A stretch of 64,000 nt of DNA from Pedobacter kyungheensis. Its GTDB lineage: Bacteria; Bacteroidota; Bacteroidia; Sphingobacteriales; Sphingobacteriaceae. Positions 34,451 to 43,076 of the stretch are shown one piece after another; positions within the stretch are counted from its first letter, which is position 1, and every line of letters starts with the position of its first letter. The position numbers and the translations under genes were made by a program. Under the pieces are notes generated by a model. It was not told the DNA's origin and searched no databases. It saw only the letters and a program-made list of their open reading frames with translations. The stretch covers positions 62,001 through 126,000 of the forward strand of contig NZ_JSYN01000027.1 in the NCBI RefSeq assembly GCF_000812965.1. The letters run 5' to 3'.

Positions 34451-34800
34451 GCCAGGCAAGCGGAAAGCTGAAAGACTAAGCAGCTAAACATCATATTAGT
34501 AGGAATGAAAGATATAGATACCTGTTTTTTTTAAAAAGCAGGTCCAGCATTTCATTTTAAAGTCAGTCCTGCTGTCCGTTTTATTCCGATGAAGAATCGG
34601 AATGCTCACTCCCATCAGGTTTAGAAACACAGGATCGTGCTTTTATAAATGATGCTTTAAATACAAACCGCCTTTAATCTGCAAATTCCGTGTTTCAAGG
34701 CAAAAAGAATAATATTAATTCAATGCCAGATGGGAACAGCTAATACCACAATAATCTAAATAAATAGTGTATTTTAGTATAATACACCATTTAAATTACC
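34428..34800. other. Intergenic region with AAAGCTGAAAG words and a 7-7-7 palindrome
   Basis: Degenerate AAGCTGAAAG repeats lie at about 34434-34490 and recur at 42040-42130. A palindrome GTGTATT, seven bases, AATACAC (34767-34787) sits 13 bp before the DoxX start and may be an operator for a dimeric regulator. No gene is supported in the rest. Confidence 0.45.
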
Positions 34801-35208
34801 ATGAATACTAACAATTCTAAAGTAGCTTATGCCATTTTACGTTATGCTGTAGCAATTATCTTACTATCGCACAGCGTGTTTGGCATGTTTGATGGCGGTA
34901 TTAATGATTTCGGCAATTTATACCTGAACAAAGTTGGCTTTGCTCCTTTTGGCGTAGCTATTGCCTGGAGTATTAAACTCTCGCATGTGTTTTGCGCAAT
35001 ATTACTGGTGTTTAACAAATACATCCGTCTGGCCAGTTTTGCCAGCATTTTTGTTTTAATAACGGGCATTATTATGGTGCACTTTAAAGAAGGCTGGTTT
35101 GTAGTAGGTGGAGGCAGAAACGGTGTAGAGTATAACTTTGTGTTGATTTGTGTGTTAACCGCAATTGTATTTTTAAACAATGCCAGCCGCCCAGAATTGA
35201 AACAGTAA
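34801..35208 (+). CDS. DoxX-family membrane protein, 135 aa
   Basis: Four hydrophobic helices with DoxX features: YAILRYAVAIILLSHSVFGM at the start, a Phe/Gly-rich loop (GGINDFGNLYLNKVGFAP), and GGGRNGVEYNFVLICVL near the end. DoxX proteins are inner-membrane proteins linked to redox stress, with unclear chemistry. Its stop codon TAA (35206-35208) directly abuts the convergent Uma2 stop at 35209, with no spacer. Confidence 0.8.
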   Translation: MNTNNSKVAYAILRYAVAIILLSHSVFGMFDGGINDFGNLYLNKVGFAPFGVAIAWSIKLSHVFCAILLVFNKYIRLASFASIFVLITGIIMVHFKEGWFVVGGGRNGVEYNFVLICVLTAIVFLNNASRPELKQ

Positions 35209-35850
35209 TTAGCTTAAATCTTCGAAAACATCGTTCAAAAAAAGTTCAAAGCCCGGCAAAACCGAAGAAGTTATTTTTTCGCTAAGTGTAAATATTTTAG
35301 ATGGCTGGAATTTACCATAATCCTGGAGGGTATAAACGAGTATACTTTGATCGCTCTGACTTACCACCCAATATTCTTTTACGCCAAACGCTTCGTAAAT
35401 GCGGTATTTATGCAGAAGTTCCATTTTAGTGTTACCTGGTGATAAAATCTCCACTACAATATCAGGTGCACCTATGCAGCCACGGTCATCTAGCTTACTT
35501 TTATCACAAATTACGCAAATATCTGGCTGCAAAACAGTGTATACATCTTTGTCGGCCTTGCTCTCTTTTGGAAAACGTACATCAAAAGGAGCCGTATACA
35601 CCTTACAGGTTTTGTCATTTAAAAAATTACCCAGTTTTAAAAAAATATTACCTACAATACCCTGATGCACCCTTGATGGCGCCGGACTCATTTTAAAAAC
35701 CTTACCTTCAACCAGCTCTACTCTTTCCGGAAAGAGCCAATTCAAATAATTGGCATAAGTATAGGTTAACGATCCGTCTATATCATTAAAAGCACGCACA
35801 GGTTCGTCGTCGCTAAGAATTGGATATGGTTTAGATTCAGACATACCCAA
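35209..35850 (-). CDS. Uma2-family (DUF820) putative nuclease
   Basis: PD-(D/E)XK-fold protein. The family core appears as RVELVEGKVFKMSPAPS (37-53), VLQPDICVICDKSKL (near 109-123) and DIVVEILSPGNTKMELLHKY (near 130-149), with Asp and Glu as likely metal ligands. Uma2 proteins are widespread in Cyanobacteria and Bacteroidota, and their function is unproven. ATG at 35850 or 35844. It is downstream of the P-type ATPase, from which a 90-bp tandem repeat separates it. Confidence 0.88.
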   Translation of the reverse strand: MGMSESKPYPILSDDEPVRAFNDIDGSLTYTYANYLNWLFPERVELVEGKVFKMSPAPSRVHQGIVGNIFLKLGNFLNDKTCKVYTAPFDVRFPKESKADKDVYTVLQPDICVICDKSKLDDRGCIGAPDIVVEILSPGNTKMELLHKYRIYEAFGVKEYWVVSQSDQSILVYTLQDYGKFQPSKIFTLSEKITSSVLPGFELFLNDVFEDLS

Positions 35851-35896
35851 ATATACTAAATTTTATAGCAATTTACATATTGTTTTTAAACATATA

Positions 35897-36075
35897 TTTT
35901 ATTCACCATTAAGAAGTTAAGTACATTAAAAACTTCATCTAATTTCTTAACTATCTTAATCCCTTAATGATAAAAACTAACCTGCATTTTATTCACCATT
36001 AAGAAGTTAAGTACATTAAAAACTTCATTAATTCCTTAACTATCTTAATCCTTTAATGATAAAAACCAATATGCA
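35897..36075. repeat. 90-bp tandem duplication between Uma2 and the P-type ATPase
   Basis: Two copies starting at 35897 and 35987 (TTTTATTCACCATTAAGAAG), about 95 percent alike. Each contains partly complementary TTAAGAAGTTAAG and CTTAACTATCTTAA, so each may fold. The second copy runs up to the ATPase stop codon. Confidence 0.85.
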
Positions 36076-38061
36076 CTAAAACTTCATCTTCTGAATCCGA
36101 ACAGCATTTAATATCGCCAGCAAAGCCACCCCAACATCTGCAAAAACTGCTTCCCACATCGTTGCCAGCCCGCCCGCACCCAAAATTAAAACCAAAGCTT
36201 TAACCGCAAAAGCCAGCGCAATATTCTGGATCACCACATTTTTGGTGGCTTTACCAATTTTAATGGCCGTAGCAATTTTAGAAGGCTGATCAGTCTGGAT
36301 TACCACATCAGCAGTTTCAATAGCTGCATCGCTCCCCATGGCTCCCATTGCAATACCAATATCGCTAATGGCCAGCACGGGCGTATCGTTAATGCCATCG
36401 CCTACAAAAGCAACGACCTTGGTTTTATCGCTTTTAATTTTTTCGAGGTTGGCTACCTTATCTTCAGGCAATAAATCGCCATAATATTGATCGATGCCCA
36501 ATTGACCGGCCACTCTTTTAACTATTGAAGTTTTATCACCACTCAGCATTACCACCTGTTTTACGCCGTTTTCGTGCAATTGTTTAACGGCAGCAGCGGC
36601 GTCTTCTTTAATCTCATCGGCAATTAAAACGTAACCGGCATATTCTCCGTCAATAGCCACCACCACAATACTTCCCTCTATATCTTGTATATCCAGATCA
36701 AAAGGAATATTGAATTTTGCTAAAAGCCTGGTATTTCCGGCTAAAATTGTTTTGCCATTTACTGTACCTTTCAGGCCCATCCCGGCAATTTCTTCGAGAT
36801 CGGTAGCGGGATGAAGTTCTGCCCCATTGGCATACTCCACCACAGCTTTGGCAATAGGATGGGTTGATTTAGCTTCTACAGCAGTCAGATAGGCTAAAAA
36901 TTCCTTTTCGTTAATGGTACTTTCTATTTTCTGGACATTAAAAACACCCTTGGTAAGTGTTCCCGTTTTATCCATCACCACGGTATCGAGCTTGGTAATC
37001 AATTCTAAAAAATTCGACCCTTTAAACAAAATACCATTTGCTGATGCCGTTCCAATACCGCCGAAATAACCCAATGGGATGGAGATAACCAGGGCACAGG
37101 GGCAGGAAATAACCAGAAAAACCAGTCCGCGATACAACCAGGTTTGAAAATGATATTCGCTACCCAAAATCAAGATGGGCAGCGTAACCAATGCTAAGGC
37201 CAGGAAAAATACAATGGGCGTATAAACTTTAGCAAACCTGCGGATAAAAAGCTCGGTTTTAGCTTTACGCGCAGTGGCATTTTGTACCATTTCCAGTATG
37301 CGCGATAAAGCACTGTCGGAAAAAGCTTTGGTAACCTTTATTTCGATCACCTTATCCAGGTTAAGCATTCCAGCCAAAACACTTTCGCCTTTATTGATGG
37401 TTTTAGGTTTACTCTCGCCGGTCAATGCAGCAGTATTGAAGCTACTTTTTTCGGAGAGCATTTCGCCATCCAAAGGGATTTTTTCTCCGGCTTTAATTTG
37501 TATGGTTTCGCCAATGGCTACTTTCTCAGGATTTACATCTTCATATTTTCCATTTCTGAGCACATGTGCCACATCAGCACGAACATCAAGCAAAGCCGAA
37601 ATATTCCTTTTTGCCCGGTTTACAGCTGCCATTTGAAAAAGCTCACCAATGGTATAAAAAAGCATTACGGCAACCCCTTCAGGATACTCGCCTATGGCAA
37701 AAGCGCCAATGGTAGCGATAGACATTAAAGAAAATTCGGTAAAAAAGGCTTTAGCTTTAAAAGTTTCCCAAACTTCGCGTAAAACAGGCAAACCAACCGG
37801 TAAATAAGCCAGGATGTACCAATACGGCCTGATGGTTTGAAAAGCGGGTACCTTAAAAAAATTATCGAATACAATTCCAATCAGCAACATCGCAAGGGTA
37901 ACGATCGCCGGCAGGTAAGTTTGAAATGCAGATGGGTCGCCACCGTGATCATGATCGTGTTCATCGCCATCGCCATGCGAATGGTCATGATGTTGATGTT
38001 GGGGTTCCGGATGTGCTTTGCTGCTACAGCAGCTATCGTGAGTATCGTGGGAGTGGCTCAT
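36076..38061 (-). CDS. Heavy-metal P1B-type ATPase with His-rich N-terminus (Zn/Cd/Co type)
   Basis: Exports divalent metal ions. The first 40 residues are His/Asp-rich (HDTHDSCCSSK, then HQHHDHSHGDGDEHDHDHG) and take the place of the usual HMA domain. Eight membrane helices follow, with the ion-site motif SCPCAL near 322, the phosphorylation motif DKTGTLT near 363, and TGES and GDGIND motifs in the A and P domains. At 661 aa it is normal for the ZntA/CadA group. No metalloregulator gene is adjacent. Confidence 0.93.
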   Translation of the reverse strand: MSHSHDTHDSCCSSKAHPEPQHQHHDHSHGDGDEHDHDHGGDPSAFQTYLPAIVTLAMLLIGIVFDNFFKVPAFQTIRPYWYILAYLPVGLPVLREVWETFKAKAFFTEFSLMSIATIGAFAIGEYPEGVAVMLFYTIGELFQMAAVNRAKRNISALLDVRADVAHVLRNGKYEDVNPEKVAIGETIQIKAGEKIPLDGEMLSEKSSFNTAALTGESKPKTINKGESVLAGMLNLDKVIEIKVTKAFSDSALSRILEMVQNATARKAKTELFIRRFAKVYTPIVFFLALALVTLPILILGSEYHFQTWLYRGLVFLVISCPCALVISIPLGYFGGIGTASANGILFKGSNFLELITKLDTVVMDKTGTLTKGVFNVQKIESTINEKEFLAYLTAVEAKSTHPIAKAVVEYANGAELHPATDLEEIAGMGLKGTVNGKTILAGNTRLLAKFNIPFDLDIQDIEGSIVVVAIDGEYAGYVLIADEIKEDAAAAVKQLHENGVKQVVMLSGDKTSIVKRVAGQLGIDQYYGDLLPEDKVANLEKIKSDKTKVVAFVGDGINDTPVLAISDIGIAMGAMGSDAAIETADVVIQTDQPSKIATAIKIGKATKNVVIQNIALAFAVKALVLILGAGGLATMWEAVFADVGVALLAILNAVRIQKMKF

Positions 38062-38461
38062 TATCTATTACACTATAATTCGTTATTAAGCTATATAAAA
38101 CGATCTGGAATCAAATTTATGGAAAATAAAAATGGTTTATCCCGAATCATTCTTAATAGCAATAATTTTTACAGCCACACAATAAAATTTGTTAAAAAAT
38201 GTTAATAGTGTATAAAAAGATTTAAAATCATGAATCCTGAAACGATTAAAACAATCGGAGAAGGATCCATCTGAAGCATAAAGTTAAATATATAAAACAG
38301 ATGAAATCTATTAAAATCCCATTCTCAGCATCAGATTTGATCAGACGACTAGGTCTGGCAAAAATCTACTATTGGTTTTACAAGTAATATTTCTAATATA
38401 TTACTACGGTATTAATTAGTATTTCATAAATTTCGCCTTTAAACTAACTTATTTTAAGCGA
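38062..38461. other. Intergenic region between divergent ATPase and M13 peptidase
   Basis: Very A+T-rich. No operator palindrome was found before the ATPase. A short frame at 38301 is listed separately. TAAATTTCG near 38428 is a poor -7 candidate for the peptidase. Confidence 0.4.
38301..38387 (+). CDS. Possible 28-residue small protein or leader peptide
   Basis: ATG to TAA frame encoding a basic amphipathic peptide: start MKSIKIPFSASDL, end YYWFYK. It lies 74 bp before the M13 peptidase start. Composition (SASDLIRRLGL) is protein-like for such a short frame, but no family is recognised and coding is unproven. Confidence 0.25.
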   Translation: MKSIKIPFSASDLIRRLGLAKIYYWFYK

Positions 38462-40498
38462 ATGAAATACCAAAATTTGAAAAGATATTTTGCGGCGCTG
38501 GGTATAGTCGCTGCTGGCTTTTCTGCAAACGCACAAACCACCAAAAAATTTATCGATCCTGCCAACATGGATTTATCGGTTAAACCCGGCGATGATTTTT
38601 ACCAATATGCAAGTGGTACCTGGATAAAAAATAACCCTGTTCCAGCCAAAGAAACCCGTTGGGGCTCTTTTAACGAACTCCGCGATTTCAATATCAATGC
38701 CGTTAAAACACTTGTTGAAGATGCCGCAGCTGATAAAAGCGCACCGGCCGGATCGGTAAAACGCAGGGTAGGCGATTTTTACACCGCTGCAATGGACAGT
38801 TTAACCATCGAAAAATTAGGTTATACGCCAATTAAAGCCGATTTAGCTAAAATTCAACAGATTAAAGATATCAAAGGCGTTTTAGATCAGGTAGCTTACA
38901 TGCGTGTAAATGGTTTAGCCGGCGCCATGTTTGGTGTTGGTGTTAGTCAGGATCGTAAAAACGTAAACAAGTACATGGTTAACATTGGTCAGGGTGGTAC
39001 CACTTTGCCTGATCGCGATTATTATTTAAAAGATGATGCGCGTAGTGTTAAAATCCGCGACGCTTACAATACTTACATGGTTACCCTGTTTACCTTAACC
39101 GGCAGCAGTGCTGAAGAGGCTAAGCAAAAAGCTGCAACCGTTTTTAAAATTGAAAAACAGTTTGCAGAAGCGCAAATGAGCCGTTTGGAAATGCGCGATC
39201 CTTATGCAACGTACAACAAACTTACCGTTGCCGAACTGAACAGCAAAACGCCTGATATCAATTGGTCAACGTATTTGCCAAAATTTAAAATTAAAGGTCA
39301 GGATACCGTTTTGGTATCATCGCCTAAATTTATGGCCAGTTTAGATGGTATGTTAAAATCGGTTTCGGTAGCTGATTGGAAGACCTACCTGGAATGGAAT
39401 ATTTTAAAAGGATCGGCATCGAGTTTAAGTTCGCCGTTTGTAAAAGCAAGCTTTGCCTTTACACAAGCACAAACCGGACAAAAAGTACAAACACCACGCT
39501 GGCAGCGCATGTCATCGTTAACCGATGGCACCATTGGCGAATTATTGGGTCAGCTTTATGTGGCTAAATATTTTAAACCAGAGGCTAAGGAACGCATGAA
39601 CCAGATGATTGTGAACCTGCGCAAAGCCTTCGAAATCAGAATTAACGGTTTGGAGTGGATGAGCCCCGAAACCAAACAAAAAGCATTGGCTAAATTACAT
39701 GCCTTTACGCCTAAAGTAGGTTACCCTGAAAAATGGAAAAACTACGATGGTTTGGTAATTAATAAAGATACTTACTTCCAAAACTTACGGAATGCAAGTG
39801 TTTGGGGATACAACGAAATGGTTAACCAGTTAGGCAAACCTGTTGATCGTAAACGTTTTGGTATGACCCCGCCAACGGTTAACGCCTATTATAGCCCAAC
39901 CTTGAACGAAATTGTTTTCCCTGCAGGTATTTTACAATTCCCGTTCTTCGACCCGAATGCTGATGATGCCGTTAACTATGGTGGTATTGGTGCAGTAATC
40001 GGCCACGAAATGAGCCATGGTTTTGATGATAGCGGAAGCCAGTACGATGCTGCCGGTAACTTAAAAAACTGGTGGACAGCTGAAGATAAAGCCAAGTTTG
40101 ATGCCAAAACCAAAGCCCTGGGCGAACAGTTTGATGCCTACACCGTATTAGATACCGTGCATGTAATTGGTAAATTAACCATGGGCGAAAACATTGGCGA
40201 TTTGGGTGGATTAAATGCTGCCTATACCGCATTCAAAATGACTAAACAAGGCCAAAGCAACGAAAAAATTGATGGTTTTACGCCAGATCAGCGTTTCTTC
40301 CTGGCCTGGGCACAGGTTTGGAGAGGTAATATTTTACCAGAAAGTGCCGCTCAGTTAATTAAAACCGATCCGCACTCTCCAGGTCCATACCGTACCATTG
40401 GTGCACCTGTAAATATGGATGCCTGGTACAATGCCTTCGATGTTAAACCTGGCGATAAATTATATAAAAAACCAGAAGACAGAATTAGAATGTGGTAA
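38462..40498 (+). CDS. M13-family zinc metallopeptidase (neprilysin/PepO-like), exported
   Basis: Endopeptidase for oligopeptides. Signal peptide 1-24 (SANAQ). The N-terminal M13 domain opens with MDLSVKPGDDFYQYASGTW. The catalytic domain has NAYYSPTLNEIVFPAGIL, the zinc motif HEMSH (near 515-519) in VIGHEMSHGFDD, and ENIGDLGG with the third zinc ligand. The C-terminal RIRMW is close to the usual CRVW end, but the Cys is replaced. Length 678 aa is typical. Single gene with a strong terminator downstream. Confidence 0.95.
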   Translation: MKYQNLKRYFAALGIVAAGFSANAQTTKKFIDPANMDLSVKPGDDFYQYASGTWIKNNPVPAKETRWGSFNELRDFNINAVKTLVEDAAADKSAPAGSVKRRVGDFYTAAMDSLTIEKLGYTPIKADLAKIQQIKDIKGVLDQVAYMRVNGLAGAMFGVGVSQDRKNVNKYMVNIGQGGTTLPDRDYYLKDDARSVKIRDAYNTYMVTLFTLTGSSAEEAKQKAATVFKIEKQFAEAQMSRLEMRDPYATYNKLTVAELNSKTPDINWSTYLPKFKIKGQDTVLVSSPKFMASLDGMLKSVSVADWKTYLEWNILKGSASSLSSPFVKASFAFTQAQTGQKVQTPRWQRMSSLTDGTIGELLGQLYVAKYFKPEAKERMNQMIVNLRKAFEIRINGLEWMSPETKQKALAKLHAFTPKVGYPEKWKNYDGLVINKDTYFQNLRNASVWGYNEMVNQLGKPVDRKRFGMTPPTVNAYYSPTLNEIVFPAGILQFPFFDPNADDAVNYGGIGAVIGHEMSHGFDDSGSQYDAAGNLKNWWTAEDKAKFDAKTKALGEQFDAYTVLDTVHVIGKLTMGENIGDLGGLNAAYTAFKMTKQGQSNEKIDGFTPDQRFFLAWAQVWRGNILPESAAQLIKTDPHSPGPYRTIGAPVNMDAWYNAFDVKPGDKLYKKPEDRIRMW

Positions 40499-40582
40499 TT
40501 TAAGCTAGAAGGTGTAAAGGTTGAAGGCGGAAGGTGCTGACCATCTCCCGCTCACCAAAACACAACATATCATAATATTGCG

Positions 40583-40616
40583 AACGCCTCAATTAAAAAT
40601 TGGGGTGTTTGTTTTT
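40583..40616 (+). terminator. Terminator of the M13 peptidase gene
   Basis: Twelve-pair stem (AACGCCTCAATT with AATTGGGGTGTT, two G-T pairs), three-base loop, then GTTTTTT. Confidence 0.75.
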
Positions 40617-40738
40617 TACCTGGTGTCAGCTGTTACCAGCTGACGCTTTTCTCGCAGTTCATTTTATCCGGTCTATTGATTTCTGGTAAACCTTCAAAAA
40701 TTAATCCCGCTCCTTTCCGCTATTGTTAAATATCATTC

Positions 40739-40746
40739 TATCTTTG
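40739..40746 (+). promoter_or_regulatory. -7 box of the DUF2625 gene
   Basis: TATCTTTG matches TAnnTTTG and ends 21 bp before the preferred ATG at 40768. The -33 region is not clear. Confidence 0.4.
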
Positions 40747-40767
40747 AAAAAACATTCTACGCATCCC

Positions 40768-41565
40768 ATGAAAAGCGCAATTAAAACACTGTCCGTTCTG
40801 GCTTTAACTTTTCTTTCTGTAACCGGTTTTGCACAAAACAAACTGTTTACTGCCGAAGAATTAATCAACAAGAAAGATCCGGCATGGCCAATGGTTAAAA
40901 AATGGATTGATTCTGCTAAAAACAAGGTCGAAATTTTGCCTATCGATTCGACAAAAGCCAAAGAAGTGTTATACAATACGCAAATTTCTACCTATTCTAC
41001 CCTGGGTTCGGTAATTTACAATACTGGTGGCATTATGGTCGATAACGGCTGGATCAGGATTTTAGGTTCGGGAAGTGAGCGTTTAAACCGTTCTGTTTCC
41101 GAATGGAACAAAGGTAAAACCATTAAAGAGTATGGCGATAACATGCCCTACTTGCTTGTTGCCGATGACGCCGTAGGCGGTTTCTTCGCCATTAATTACG
41201 GCGGCCTGGGCAAAGACATTAAAAACGTATATTACCTTGAACCAAACAGCTTAACCTGGCAACCGCTTGGTGCAGGTTATGGAGAGTTTTTGGTTTTCTG
41301 TTTCGACAGCGATCTGTCTAAATTTTACAAAGGCTTGCGCTGGAGCAGCTGGAACCAGTTTATTGCCAATTTAGATGGAACTAAAACCTACAGCTTCCGC
41401 CCTTACCTGTGGGAAGAAGGCACTGATATCGAAAAATGTACCCGCAAACTGGTTGGAATCGAAGACATGTACCGTTTTAATATTATGAAGTCGAAAGAAT
41501 TAAATGCTGATAAAGGCATAAAAAAAGACGACTCGAAAAAAGAGGAAACCAAAACAGAGCAATAA
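40768..41565 (+). CDS. DUF2625-family protein, exported
   Basis: The start at 40768 gives a signal peptide (MKSAIKTLSVLALTFLSVTGFAQ); the longer frame from 40723 would bury it. The mature region carries family-like features: DPAWPMVKKWIDSAKNKVEILP, LGSVIYNTGGIMVDNGWIR, and WQPLGAGYGEFLVFCFD. The C-terminus is a Lys/Glu/Asp-rich tail. DUF2625 proteins resemble SMI1/KNR4-type folds in places, but no function is known. It stands alone between a terminator and the convergent mmcQ-like gene. Confidence 0.82.
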   Translation: MKSAIKTLSVLALTFLSVTGFAQNKLFTAEELINKKDPAWPMVKKWIDSAKNKVEILPIDSTKAKEVLYNTQISTYSTLGSVIYNTGGIMVDNGWIRILGSGSERLNRSVSEWNKGKTIKEYGDNMPYLLVADDAVGGFFAINYGGLGKDIKNVYYLEPNSLTWQPLGAGYGEFLVFCFDSDLSKFYKGLRWSSWNQFIANLDGTKTYSFRPYLWEEGTDIEKCTRKLVGIEDMYRFNIMKSKELNADKGIKKDDSKKEETKTEQ

Positions 41566-41622
41566 CGCTTATCTGAAAATTGTATCTGCGAAATTCAGTG
41601 ATTTTGTGGCTCCGCGAATAAA

Positions 41623-41961
41623 CTACACGTATTTAGCCTGAACTTTCTTTGATAGTTTAGCCAGGACCATAGCGCGTGATGCTTCTACCCTGCTCTTTAA
41701 TTCACTATCGTTAAATACCTCTAAATTAGCTACGCGGATCCATTGACGTTTGGCCATGTGATGTGCCTGTTGTATGCCAGCCCTCGCGGTCAGGGCATCA
41801 AACTCTTCAGGATCGCATTTGATCGAGAAACTGTTATCCTCATCAATGGCAATAATGAAAAACATTTTCTCTTCAATCATGAAGCACAAATGCCCCCATT
41901 TCATACCTTCGGTTGTACCAGGCAAACTCAAACAATATTCTCTGAATGTTTCGATATCCAT
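41623..41961 (-). CDS. MmcQ/YjbR-family protein
   Basis: Small CyaY-like fold: MDIETFREYCLSLPGTTEG at the start, WGHLCFMIEEKMFFIIAID, then SIKCDPEEFDAL. The C-terminal half has HMAKRQWIRV and a helix to the end. The family is described as DNA-binding by structure, but a role is not established. The ATG at 41961 is one base from the (TTTAGGG)9 tract, so the heptamers form its leader or promoter. Confidence 0.88.
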   Translation of the reverse strand: MDIETFREYCLSLPGTTEGMKWGHLCFMIEEKMFFIIAIDEDNSFSIKCDPEEFDALTARAGIQQAHHMAKRQWIRVANLEVFNDSELKSRVEASRAMVLAKLSKKVQAKYV

Positions 41962-41962
41962 A

Positions 41963-42025
41963 TTTAGGGTTTAGGATTTAGGGTTTAGGGTTTAGGGTTT
42001 AGGGTTTAGGGTTTAGGGTTTAGGG
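41963..42025. repeat. Heptanucleotide tract (TTTAGGG)9
   Basis: Nine consecutive seven-base units, 63 bp. The second (41970-41976) reads TTTAGGA; all others are exact. It begins one base upstream of the MmcQ/YjbR start codon. The sequence equals the plant-type telomere unit, but here it is short and internal. Confidence 0.95.
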
Positions 42026-42290
42026 TAAGATCAAAGCTAAGTAGAAAAGATTAAAGCTGAAAGGGAAAAAGACGGAGGCCGGGAGGCTGAAGAACAGGGC
42101 AGGAAGACCAAAGCTGAAAGACTAAAGCAGATTAATTGTCCACTCCTATCTCCAACTAATGGTCTTAAAATTCAAAAACCCCGTTTATCCTTTTTCCATT
42201 TTCTAACCAATTTATCTTAAAATCCAACAATCCTATTTATCCTGATCTTATATTTGCATCATTTATCTTGCAAAAAATAAATCCTGGCCC
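42026..42290. other. Intergenic region between mmcQ-like gene and mnmD
   Basis: Purine-rich AAAGCTGAAAG words at about 42045-42130 match those near 34434. A -7 box TATATTTG at 42249-42256 lies 34 bp before the mnmD ATG. No gene is supported. Confidence 0.45.
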
Positions 42291-42956
42291 ATGAATATTA
42301 TAACCCCAACAGCTGATGGCTCGAATACTCTTTACAACGAAACCATTGGCGAGCATTACCACAGCAAACATGGTGCTTTACAAGAAAGTAAACACGTATT
42401 TATAGGTGCAGGTTTGCAATTTGTTGCAGCAAAGCAGGCTGAAATTTCGATCCTGGAGGTTGGTTTTGGAACAGGTTTAAACTTTATTTTAACCCTCGAA
42501 TATTGCGAGGATAATAACATTCAGCTCAATTATACAAGTATTGAGGCCTTTCCTTTATCTACCGGATTAATTGAACAAACAGGCTATTCGGCCTATGTGC
42601 CACAAACCATTTGGAATAGCTTTATAACCAATTACGAGGCTGCGCTTAAAAGCCCGCAATCACTTTCAGCATTAAGTACGCTCGAAATTCCGCATACTAC
42701 TCTGGCAGCTTTTAATACGCCTAAAAGGTTCGATATTATTTATTACGATGCCTTTTCAGTGCAACACCAACCTGAAATGTGGAGTGATGAAATTATTGCG
42801 CATGCCTGTAGTTTTTTAAAGCCCGGCGGAACCTTTGTGACCTATGCCATTACCGGAAAATTAAAAAGAGCAATAAAAGCCTGTAGTTTCACCATCGAAA
42901 AATTACCCGGCGCCCCCGGAAAAAGGGAAATGCTCAGGGCGGTGAAAGGAATGTAA
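42291..42956 (+). CDS. mnmD: tRNA 5-methylaminomethyl-2-thiouridine methyltransferase
   Basis: SAM-dependent methylation of the wobble uridine, the final step of mnm5s2U34 synthesis. Motifs: TADGSNTLYNETIGEHYHSKHGA at the N-terminus, SAM-binding LEVGFGTGLN (near 55-64), DIIYYDAFS (near 148-156) and FLKPGGTFVTYA. At 221 aa it is the stand-alone form, without the MnmC oxidase domain. Monocistronic. Confidence 0.9.
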   Translation: MNIITPTADGSNTLYNETIGEHYHSKHGALQESKHVFIGAGLQFVAAKQAEISILEVGFGTGLNFILTLEYCEDNNIQLNYTSIEAFPLSTGLIEQTGYSAYVPQTIWNSFITNYEAALKSPQSLSALSTLEIPHTTLAAFNTPKRFDIIYYDAFSVQHQPEMWSDEIIAHACSFLKPGGTFVTYAITGKLKRAIKACSFTIEKLPGAPGKREMLRAVKGM

Positions 42957-43016
42957 GATGGAAAATGGATTTGGAAGCTAGTGAATTAATGCAAGTGTCA
43001 AACCCTGACATTTAGC

Positions 43017-43024
43017 AAACGTTT
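43017..43024. promoter_or_regulatory. AAACGTTT palindrome before the aldo/keto reductase
   Basis: Context GCAAACGTTTTC, 52 bp upstream of the ATG. It resembles the CAAACGTTTG site before the GH95-like gene at 23613. A LacI-type site is possible. Confidence 0.25.
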
Positions 43025-43076
43025 TCTTAAAACCGCATCTCATTCTGTTTGTTAATCCTAATATAAAATTCACATC

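Noticed and set aside
41963..42025. TTTAGGG tract as a chromosome end or plant contamination
   Set aside because: It is 63 bp, internal, and flanked by ordinary bacterial genes on both sides.
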